Source: Planctomycetota bacterium
GTDB lineage: Bacteria > Planctomycetota > UBA1135 > UBA2386
Length of the DNA stretch: 64,000 nucleotides
NCBI GenBank assembly: GCA_020638735.1
Contig: JACKHZ010000008.1
Location: 744,001-808,000, forward strand
Reading direction: 5' to 3'
The notes under the pieces were generated by a model, which had not been told where the DNA came from, searched no databases, and worked only from the letters and a program-made list of their open reading frames with translations. This document shows, piece after piece, positions 24,608 through 31,118 of this stretch. The stretch's first letter is position 1, and each line of letters starts with the position of its first letter. A program made the position numbers and the translations under genes.

Positions 24608-26155
24608 ATGCGCCGCCTGCTGACCACCACCCTCGCCCTCGCCGCCGCCCTGCCCGCGCAGTGGAACCCCGCCGCCGGCCAGTGGGGCAAGACCGCGCCG
24701 AGCGACCTGCGCGTGATGACGTTCAACGTGCTCGACGCGATCTGCTCGACCAACACCAAGAACTCGGCGACCAACAACTGGGGGGCGTGCGCGCGCATCG
24801 TCGCGTCGCTGCGGCCCGACGTGCTGCTGCTGCAGGAGTGCGGCGACAACAACGGCAACGGCACCGGCGGCTCGATCGACTCGGTCGCCAACCTGACCGC
24901 GGCGATCGGCATGTTCCTGCACGGCGGCAGCGACACGTTCCACTCCGGCGCGACGGTCACCGCCTACGTGCAGGCCTACGCGCCGGGCTACGACCTGCCG
25001 TACGTGTTCGTCAGCAGCAGCGACGACAACTACAACCGCAACGTCATCCTCAGCCGCTACCCGTTCGCCGACCTCAACGGCGACGGCGCCGCGACCTTCA
25101 GCGACATCCCCAACGTCAGCGCCGACCTCTACGCGCCGGGCGGCAACGGCGGCATCCGCGGCTTCATGTTCGCCGAGATCGACCTGCCGGACGCGCTCTA
25201 CGCCGGCGACCTGGTGCTCGGCAACGCGCACCTCAAGGCCGGCAGCGCCAGCAGCTCGCACAACCAGCGCGTCAGTGCGGCCAAGAACGTCGCCTACTTC
25301 GTCGACCACCTCTACAACGGCGCCGGCGGCAGCGTGCCCGACCCGCACAACAAGATCGCCGACAACCCGCCGGCGACCTCGGTGCTCGACGTCAACACCG
25401 CGGTCGTGCTCGGCGGCGACTGGAACGAGGACGAGTGGGGCAACGGCACGATCGGCCCGGCCGACTGGCTGGCGCGCGCCGCGACGTTCGACCCGAGCGG
25501 CGCCGACGGCACCGACCGCGACGGCACCGACATGACCTACGACCACGCCGCGGAGGTCTTCGGCGGCAGCGTCAACACCTACCAGAACTCGAGCTACAAG
25601 GACGACTACGTCTGCTGGCAGGACAGCGTGGTCGCGATGCGGCGCAGCTTCCAGTTCGACTCCGGCCAGACGCCCACCTCGGCGCGGCCGCCCGAGCTCG
25701 GCACGTTCGGCAACGCGACGTCGGTCGCCTCCGACCACCGCCCGGTGATCGTCGACCTGGTGCTGCCGGCGGCGCTCGGCTGCAACGACGCCGCCGAGGA
25801 CTTCGGCTTCGCCAAGCTCGGCAGCAACGGCCGCTTCCCGCGCTTCGCCGCGTGCGGCTCGCTCCAGAGCGGCGGCAGCGCGACGCTGACGCTGTCCGAC
25901 TGCCCGCCCAACGCGCCGGTCTACGCGCTGCTCGGCATCTGGCCGACGACGTGGAACAGCTTCGGCGGCGTGCTGGTGCCGCAGGACCCGCTGGCGATCG
26001 GCCCGTTCGCGACCGACGCGAGCGGCGCGCTGTCGATCCCGTTCGCCGGCGGCGGCGGCCCGTTCTGGATCTACGCGCAGTGGGCGATCGCCGACCCGGG
26101 CGTCAGCTTCGGCCTCAGCTTCTCCAACGCGCTGCGCATCGACTTCCTGCCGTGA
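24608..26155 (+). CDS. Secreted endonuclease/exonuclease/phosphatase-fold enzyme
   Basis: This is a 515-residue enzyme: signal peptide (MRRLLTTTLALAAALPAQ), then the EEP domain. The DNase I-like fold motifs are MTFNVLD, VLLLQECGD (metal-binding Glu), GNAHLKAG (catalytic His), LGGDWNEDE (Asp/Asn pair) and ASDHRPVIVD (catalytic Asp-His). All key residues are present, so it should be an active nuclease or phosphodiesterase/phosphatase outside the cytoplasm. The last 100 residues (TLTLSDCPPNAPVYALLG onward) are the shared secretome C-terminal module. An alternative ATG at 24557 overlaps the previous stop and would add 17 polar residues before the signal peptide; I prefer 24608 because of the promoter and the cleaner signal sequence. 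Confidence 0.88.
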   Translation: MRRLLTTTLALAAALPAQWNPAAGQWGKTAPSDLRVMTFNVLDAICSTNTKNSATNNWGACARIVASLRPDVLLLQECGDNNGNGTGGSIDSVANLTAAIGMFLHGGSDTFHSGATVTAYVQAYAPGYDLPYVFVSSSDDNYNRNVILSRYPFADLNGDGAATFSDIPNVSADLYAPGGNGGIRGFMFAEIDLPDALYAGDLVLGNAHLKAGSASSSHNQRVSAAKNVAYFVDHLYNGAGGSVPDPHNKIADNPPATSVLDVNTAVVLGGDWNEDEWGNGTIGPADWLARAATFDPSGADGTDRDGTDMTYDHAAEVFGGSVNTYQNSSYKDDYVCWQDSVVAMRRSFQFDSGQTPTSARPPELGTFGNATSVASDHRPVIVDLVLPAALGCNDAAEDFGFAKLGSNGRFPRFAACGSLQSGGSATLTLSDCPPNAPVYALLGIWPTTWNSFGGVLVPQDPLAIGPFATDASGALSIPFAGGGGPFWIYAQWAIADPGVSFGLSFSNALRIDFLP

Positions 26156-26159
26156 GCGC

Positions 26160-26555
26160 ATGACCCGGCACGTCATTCCGGCACTGGCGCTGACCGCGAC
26201 CGCGGTCCTCTGCGCCCACCTCTGGTTCCTCGAATTGCTGGCCGCCCGACGTCGCCGAGCCGCCGCGGGACACACCGACGAGATCGTGCTGCGGCCGCTG
26301 GCGGTCGCGCTCGCGTTCCTCGTCGCGATGACGGGGTTGTTCCTGGTCGTCATGACGGCCGTCGACGCGCAGGAAGGCCCCTACGCCGGGCTCTCCGGCG
26401 CAATCGCCTGCATCGTCCTGGTCCCGTTGCTGCTGCTCGCCGAGGCGTTCGCGGTGATCGATCGGCTGCGCTTTGGCGGCACGATCAGGCGCAGCATTGC
26501 CGTGCTGTCGGCCGGCTTGCTGTTCGCGGTCGGCAGCTGCTTCGCCCAGCTGTGA
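26160..26555 (+). CDS. Small multi-pass membrane protein (paralogue of 23983-24345)
   Basis: This 131-residue protein has four predicted membrane helices (residues about 4-24, 47-67, 78-98 and 112-130) and an Arg-rich loop after the first. Its C-terminal LLFAVGSCFAQL mirrors the protein encoded at 23983-24345. It starts 4 bases after the stop of the nuclease-fold gene, so it is probably in its operon. No known family recognised. Confidence 0.7.
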   Translation: MTRHVIPALALTATAVLCAHLWFLELLAARRRRAAAGHTDEIVLRPLAVALAFLVAMTGLFLVVMTAVDAQEGPYAGLSGAIACIVLVPLLLLAEAFAVIDRLRFGGTIRRSIAVLSAGLLFAVGSCFAQL

Positions 26556-26572
26556 TCAGGCCGCCCGCCCGG

Positions 26573-27187
26573 TCACGAGCCGGTGCGCGTCAGCACCAGC
26601 TCCATGAACAGCTGCTCGCTGCCGTCCGCGGCGACGCTCCACTGCCGGTGCACGAGCCGATCGTCGCCGTCGAAGCGCGTGGTCGTGTGCGAGCGCCGCG
26701 CCGCCGCCTCGCCGCCGATCGTGCGCGACACCAACTCGATCGCCTCGCCGTCGAACGCGCCTTCGCTCTGCCTGACCGACACCCGCGTCGAGCGCGAGTC
26801 GTACCAGAAGCTGGTGAACACCCCGGTCGCCGGATCGAAGCCGATCACGCCGGTGCCGGTGCTCGCGGCGCGCGACGCGTCGCCGTCGAACACGAACTCG
26901 CTGCGCAGGAAGCGCCCGTCGTGCACCATCTCCTGCCGGCACGTGCCGTGGCTGCGCACCGGCTCCCCGCCGCTGCGCCGGTGGATCGTCTTCTCGACCT
27001 GCCAGTCGCCGGCCATGCGGGCCAGCAGCTGCTGACCGGCGCCCGGCGCCGAGCGCGGTTCGACCGCCGCCTGCGCGTCGGACGACGGCGTTTGCGGCGT
27101 GGACGGCGTCGGAGCGTGGCAGGCGACGAGCGTCGGCAGCGCGCCGAGCGACGCCAGGAGGAGGGAGCGGAGCGGCTTCGATGGCAT
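26573..27187 (-). CDS. DUF1579-type lipoprotein
   Basis: This is a 204-residue lipoprotein: signal sequence MPSKPLRSLLLASLGALPTL followed by lipobox LVAC, Cys near residue 23, then a Pro/Ser/Thr linker. Residues about 50-200 form a beta-barrel-like domain with MAGDWQVEKTIH near its start and repeated 'FDG/FDGD' strands, the pattern of DUF1579 proteins. Their function is unknown; the fold suggests binding of a small ligand. The ATG at 27187 gives the proper signal peptide. It is convergent with the membrane gene at 26160 and divergent from the Fn3 lipoprotein gene. Confidence 0.78.
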   Translation of the reverse strand: MPSKPLRSLLLASLGALPTLVACHAPTPSTPQTPSSDAQAAVEPRSAPGAGQQLLARMAGDWQVEKTIHRRSGGEPVRSHGTCRQEMVHDGRFLRSEFVFDGDASRAASTGTGVIGFDPATGVFTSFWYDSRSTRVSVRQSEGAFDGEAIELVSRTIGGEAAARRSHTTTRFDGDDRLVHRQWSVAADGSEQLFMELVLTRTGS

Positions 27188-27454
27188 TGGCGAACCGGGG
27201 GTGGTGCGGAGCACACGCGATGCGACCAGCGCGCGCGCCGCAGGGCAAGCCTGCGTCGTCCAGGCTCGCCGCCGCACGACCTGCGCACGGCCTGCGCATC
27301 TCGCCCCCCGCGGACGACGAGTTCGCCGACGCCGCATGAGCACGCGGGCGCCTCTCGCTCCGGCCACCGTTACCGACGCCCTACTCCCTGTGGCATCGTG
27401 CCCGCCGCGCAGCGACGGCAGACAATCTCCCGTCGATCCCACTGACAGGGGCGC
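27188..27454. other. Divergent intergenic region, upstream part
   Basis: This stretch between the DUF1579 lipoprotein start and the leader hairpin of the Fn3 lipoprotein gene holds no convincing gene. Translations in all frames are Arg/Pro-rich without motif. It should contain the promoters of both divergent genes, but no -35/-10 pair stands out. Confidence 0.5.
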
Positions 27455-27476
27455 GGGTCGCCCATCCGGGCGACCC
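27455..27476 (+). promoter_or_regulatory. Perfect 9-bp hairpin in the leader of the Fn3 lipoprotein gene
   Basis: GGGTCGCCC (27455-27463) pairs perfectly with GGGCGACCC (27468-27476) across a 4-base ATCC loop, 30 bases before the ATG at 27507 and 19 bases before its AGGAG. It could be a leader RNA stem that protects the mRNA or controls translation, or a palindromic operator. There is no T-run and the upstream gene is divergent, so it is not an upstream terminator. Confidence 0.45.
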
Positions 27477-27506
27477 AACGGCTCCTGCGGCGAATAGGAG
27501 TCAGCC

Positions 27507-29369
27507 ATGAGACCGAAGTTCGTGTTCGGGGATGCGGCGACGACACGCCGTACTGCCGGCAAGGCCTGGGTCACCAGCGCCGTGGCGGCGATCCTCTTCT
27601 CCCTGGTCGCATGTCACGACCACAGCTCGAACCCGCCCGCTGTGCAGGTGCTCGATGCACCCGTCGTCTCGTCGGTGACCACCGAAGACGGCGCCGTCGA
27701 GGTCGCGTGGAGCGAAGTGGACGGCGCGCTCTCGTACAACTTCTACTGGCAGCACGGCGACTCGCTGGACGTGAAGACCTGCGACTGCGATCGCGAGATG
27801 GAGCGCCTTCGCCACCGCGTCACCGGTCTGCACAACGGCAACGCGTACTCGTTCGCCGTCTCCGCCAACAACCGCAACGGCGAGGGCCCGCTCTCCGAGG
27901 TCCACACGCGCACCCTCGCGCCGGACATGGTGCTCGAGATCACGGCGACGCCGGGTGAGGCCCTGGTGCAACTCGACTGGGCCGCGGTCGACTACGCGGC
28001 GTTCTACGTGGTGTATCGGGACACGACGCCGGGCACCGCCAAGGCCACCGGCGTGCGCATCGCCCCGGTCGCGCCGCCCTATCTCGACCAGGGACTGACC
28101 AACGGCACGACCTACTACTACGTCGTCGCCGCGGTCGGCGTCGGCGGCGAAGGTGTCGCGTCGAGCGAGGTGTCGGCGAAGCCGGACTTCACGCCGCCCG
28201 AGTCGCCGACGCTGGCGTCGGTGACGCTGATGGAGGAGGCGCCCAACACGCTCGTCATCGAGTGGAGCGAACCGGCCACCGGGCCGGTGGACTCGTACAA
28301 CCTCTACTGGGACGTCGAGCCGAACGTGACGACGGCGGACAACCTGATCGCCGACGTGACGTCGCCGTACGTGCACAGCGGCCTGGCCGGCCAGACGCCG
28401 CACTACTACGTCGTGACCGCGGTCGCCAACGGCCTCGAGAGCCAGCCCTCGCTCGAGGTCTCGGCCACGCCGCGCGGCAACCCGGGTGGCGGCGGTGGTG
28501 GCGGCGGCGGCGGTGACGAGACCGCCAGCAACAACCTGGCGCTGCCGGTGCTGTTCGTCGATGGCTACGGCCTGAGCGGCGCGCCGCTGGCCGGCAGCAG
28601 CCCGCCGTGGTTCGACTATGCGACCGGCCTGAGGCCGCTGGTGAGCGAGACCGTCAACACGTTCCCGCTGTTCCAGCACTCGTCGGCCGTCGTGGTCAAC
28701 GGCACCAGCTACTACCCGCAGAAGACCGACAGCACCTGGCAGGCCCAATGGCAGCAGGCGGCGCAAGGCCCGGTCGACGTGATCGTCGATTGGGGCGACA
28801 ACCTGACCACTTCGCACCTGACGCCCAACTCCAACATCCGCATCGAGACGGTGCTCTACCAGGACACCACCGGCGCCGATCCGGCGCCGACGATGACGGG
28901 CTACCAGATGACGCTGCTCGGCGGCTCCGGCATCACCGAGCTCTACGGCACCGACGGCACGACCTACGCGTCCAACCGCTGGCACGTGTTCGCGACCACG
29001 GCGCGCCTGACGATCGAGAAGTTGACCGGCCCCGGCGGCCCGGTCGACCCCGACGTGCAGGGCTTCAGCAGGGCGCTCTACGAGGGCTTCGGCACCGACG
29101 AGGGCGGCTCGACGTTCGGCTCTGAGGTCAACGTCAGCGGCAAGCTCGTCTACGGCTACATCTGGATGCTGAAGAAGTGGCCGCTCACGCCCGCCGAGAA
29201 GACGGGCTGGTGGCGCATCACCTTCTCGCTGGACCCGGTCGCGCAGATCGGCACGCCGCCGACCGTCGTGAACAATCATGTGTTCCTGACGGGGCTCGAT
29301 CCGAGCGAGACCATCGCCACGATCGACCCGGGTCAGAACCGCTCGTCGATCGAGATCCAGCTGCAGTAG
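27507..29369 (+). CDS. Lipoprotein with three fibronectin type III domains and a C-terminal domain
   Basis: This is a 620-residue protein. The ATG at 27507 follows AGGAG (27496-27500). The signal sequence ends in lipobox LVAC (Cys near residue 36) after a long N-region. Three Fn3 domains follow (about 50-130, 135-225, 230-320), each with the typical pattern of a Tyr-rich F strand (YSFAVSANN, YYYVVAAVG, HYYVVTAVA). A run of ten glycines separates them from a 280-residue C-terminal domain of unknown type that starts LALPVLFVDGYGL and contains many aromatic residues. It is likely a surface-anchored scaffold or adhesin. It is followed by a strong GC hairpin and an unrelated sigma operon. Confidence 0.85.
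   Translation: MRPKFVFGDAATTRRTAGKAWVTSAVAAILFSLVACHDHSSNPPAVQVLDAPVVSSVTTEDGAVEVAWSEVDGALSYNFYWQHGDSLDVKTCDCDREMERLRHRVTGLHNGNAYSFAVSANNRNGEGPLSEVHTRTLAPDMVLEITATPGEALVQLDWAAVDYAAFYVVYRDTTPGTAKATGVRIAPVAPPYLDQGLTNGTTYYYVVAAVGVGGEGVASSEVSAKPDFTPPESPTLASVTLMEEAPNTLVIEWSEPATGPVDSYNLYWDVEPNVTTADNLIADVTSPYVHSGLAGQTPHYYVVTAVANGLESQPSLEVSATPRGNPGGGGGGGGGGDETASNNLALPVLFVDGYGLSGAPLAGSSPPWFDYATGLRPLVSETVNTFPLFQHSSAVVVNGTSYYPQKTDSTWQAQWQQAAQGPVDVIVDWGDNLTTSHLTPNSNIRIETVLYQDTTGADPAPTMTGYQMTLLGGSGITELYGTDGTTYASNRWHVFATTARLTIEKLTGPGGPVDPDVQGFSRALYEGFGTDEGGSTFGSEVNVSGKLVYGYIWMLKKWPLTPAEKTGWWRITFSLDPVAQIGTPPTVVNNHVFLTGLDPSETIATIDPGQNRSSIEIQLQ
28485..28514 (+). repeat. Ten-codon glycine repeat (GGY)10
   Basis: A run of ten GGT/GGC codons inside the Fn3 lipoprotein gene encodes the polyglycine hinge between the Fn3 array and the C-terminal domain. 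Such a triplet run can change length by slippage without breaking the frame. Confidence 0.8.
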
Positions 29370-29400
29370 GCGCCGACGAACCGGCCCTCGCGGGTGCCGT

Positions 29401-29435
29401 CCCGCCCGCCGCGCCGCGTCGGTGCGGCGGGCGGG
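29401..29435 (+). terminator. Strong GC hairpin after the Fn3 lipoprotein gene
   Basis: CCCGCCCGCCGC (29401-29412) pairs perfectly over 12 bases with GCGGCGGGCGGG (29424-29435) around an 11-base loop, 31 bases after the stop codon at 29369. No T-run follows, so it is a terminator-like or 3'-protective hairpin rather than a classic intrinsic terminator. Confidence 0.5.
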
Positions 29436-29449
29436 GCGGCGGGCGGGGC
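29426..29449 (+). repeat. Perfect tandem duplication of a G-rich 12-mer
   Basis: GGCGGGCGGGGC occurs twice head to tail (29426-29437, 29438-29449) and partly forms the right arm of the hairpin above. With several G-runs on one strand it could also fold as a G-quadruplex; this is inference. The rest of 29370-29660 shows no gene. Confidence 0.6.
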
Positions 29450-29660
29450 GCTTGTTGGCGGCCCTGACGCAGGTGCCGTCGCGCCCCGCGCCCACCGCGA
29501 AGGATCTGCTGGCCCCGCAACCTCGCGCATCCGATGCCGACGCGCGGGCGGCCGGCCCCCGTCGCGACCGCCCCACCTCTTCTCCCGGACCGACGGCGGA
29601 TTCCGGCAGGGGCTCCCCCACTGGCGCTGCCGCCGCGCTTGCGGTAACGACGCCCCGGCG

Positions 29661-30185
29661 TTGACCGCCGACCCGCACCACGATGCCGACCTGCTCGCCG
29701 CCTTCTGCCGCGGCGACGCCGCCGCGTTCGAGGCGCTCTACGACCGCCACCATGGCTTCGTGCTGCGGGTCGCGCGGCGCTTCTGCGGCGACGACGACGA
29801 AGCGCTCGACGTGCTGCAGGAGACCTTTGCCTGGCTCTGTCGCAAGGCGCCGGGCCTGCGCCTGCGCCACCGCTTGACGACGCTGCTCTACCCGGTCACG
29901 AGGCACCTCGCCGCCGACCGCCGCAGGAAGCGCGCCCGCGGGCCGCAGCCGGCCGGTGGCCCGGGCGACCTGGAGCAACCGACGGTCGAGCTGCAGGTCG
30001 ACGGCGACCTGGGCGACTGGCTCGTCGGCCTCGGCCCGTTGCAGCAGGAGGTGCTGGCCCTCCGGTATGCCGACGACCTGAGCCTCGAAGAGATCGCCGC
30101 CGCGCTCGCCGTCCCGCTCGGCACGGCGAAGTCGCGCCTGCACAACGCGCTGGCGCAGCTGCGCGAGCGCCTCGGCGACAGCTGA
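29661..30185 (+). CDS. ECF-type sigma factor
   Basis: This sigma factor is about 174 residues. Region 2 is at the N terminus (DADLLAAFCRGDAAAFEALY, then DEALDVLQETFAWL), and region 4 near 115-165 (LGPLQQEVLALRYADDLSLE, then AALAVPLGTAKSRLHNALAQ). The start is uncertain: no ATG lies near the region 2 boundary. The TTG at 29661 gives the usual length for the family, and the next upstream GTG would add 89 Arg/Pro-rich residues without sigma features. It heads an operon with an anti-sigma-like membrane protein, a small exported protein and a VIT/VWA lipoprotein. ECF factors direct RNA polymerase to stress-type promoters when released by an anti-sigma. Confidence 0.85.
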   Translation: MTADPHHDADLLAAFCRGDAAAFEALYDRHHGFVLRVARRFCGDDDEALDVLQETFAWLCRKAPGLRLRHRLTTLLYPVTRHLAADRRRKRARGPQPAGGPGDLEQPTVELQVDGDLGDWLVGLGPLQQEVLALRYADDLSLEEIAAALAVPLGTAKSRLHNALAQLRERLGDS

Positions 30186-30274
30186 CGGACGGCCCGGGAA
30201 CGGCCCGGCGATGGCGCACGAGAAAATCGCGAACGCAGTGAACCCGCGCGACGTCTGCAGCCCCTCACCGGCTG

Positions 30275-30640
30275 ATGGACGACCTCGAACAACGCTTGCG
30301 CCGGCAGCTGCAAGAGCCCGAACCGGCGGTTCCGGCGGCGGTGCGCGCAGCCGTGCTGGCGGACGGCCGCGCCGCGGCGACCGGCTTCCGGAAGCGGCGG
30401 CGCTTCGTGCGGCTGGCCGGCGCCAGCGCGGCGGCGGCCGCGGCGGCGCTGCTGGCGGTGACGCTGTGGCTCGGCCATGGCGGCGGCCCCGACTTCGACG
30501 TCGCCGACGCCTGGCGCGTCGCGAGCGGCCTGGAGCACGACCGGCGCTTCGACCAGAACGGCGACGGCCGCGTCGACCGCGCCGACGCCGATCGCATGCT
30601 CGCGGCGATCGTCGCGCTGCCGACACGGAGGGGCTCGTGA
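30275..30640 (+). CDS. Anti-sigma-like membrane protein with EF-hand/dockerin-like motif
   Basis: This 121-residue protein is encoded just after the ECF sigma gene. The N-terminal 45 residues (MDDLEQRLRRQLQEPEP...) are charged and helical. A membrane helix covers about residues 48-68 (LAGASAAAAAAALLAVTLWL). The short outer part carries FDQNGDGRVDRADADRMLAA, a textbook calcium-loop pattern (D-N-D-G-V-D-D spacing) found in dockerins and EF-hands. No ZAS zinc motif is present. Topology and position suggest an anti-sigma with a calcium-sensing tail. This is inference; it might only be an assembly partner. The stop overlaps the next start (GTGA). Confidence 0.7.
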   Translation: MDDLEQRLRRQLQEPEPAVPAAVRAAVLADGRAAATGFRKRRRFVRLAGASAAAAAAALLAVTLWLGHGGGPDFDVADAWRVASGLEHDRRFDQNGDGRVDRADADRMLAAIVALPTRRGS

Positions 30641-31101
30641 AGACGCCCGGGCTGCTGTCGTACGCGCTCGCCGCGCTCGCCGCGGTGCTGCTGGCGCTGC
30701 TGCTCGCCGCGCGTCCGGGCCAGGACCCGACACCGCCGAAGGCGCCGACGTTCGCCACGCTCGACGTGTTGGTCGACGCCGGCGATCACCAGCTGGCCGC
30801 GTGGCAGCTCGACGTGACCTTGGCCACCGCGCTGCTGGTCGGCATCGAAGGCGGCACCGACGCGGCGTTCCGCGACGCGCCGCGCTACGACCCGGCCGCA
30901 CTGCAGGGCGGCCGCGTCGTGTTGGCGGCGCTCGCCGATGCACAGCAGCAACTGCCGAACGGTCGCGTGCTGGTCGCGCGGCTGCACGTGATGGCGCCGG
31001 ACGGCGCCGTCGACCACACGGTGCGCGGCGTCGTCGCCGCCAGCGCCGACGGACAACGATTCACCGCGGACGTCGAGGTCCGCCTGCACGAGAACAAGTG
31101 A
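30637..31101 (+). CDS. Small exported or membrane-anchored protein of sigma operon
   Basis: This 154-residue protein starts at GTG 30637, which overlaps the preceding TGA and follows GGAGGGG (30627-30633), a good ribosome binding site. The N terminus is a strong hydrophobic helix (LLSYALAALAAVLLALLLAA), a signal anchor or cleaved signal. The remainder is a compact beta-rich domain with LDVLVDAGDHQLAAWQLDV and FTADVEVRLHENK at the end. No family is recognised, but the pattern recalls cohesin-like or carbohydrate-binding beta-sandwiches that bind dockerins. That would fit the EF-hand/dockerin-like motif of the neighbour, but it is only a suggestion from context. Confidence 0.72.
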   Translation: MKTPGLLSYALAALAAVLLALLLAARPGQDPTPPKAPTFATLDVLVDAGDHQLAAWQLDVTLATALLVGIEGGTDAAFRDAPRYDPAALQGGRVVLAALADAQQQLPNGRVLVARLHVMAPDGAVDHTVRGVVAASADGQRFTADVEVRLHENK

Positions 31102-31118
31102 GAAGGGGACGAAGGAAG

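Noticed and set aside
29394..29660. N-terminal extension of the sigma factor from the GTG at 29394
   Set aside because: The 89 added residues are Arg/Pro/Gly-rich and overlap the hairpin and tandem G-rich repeat, so they are not likely to be protein.
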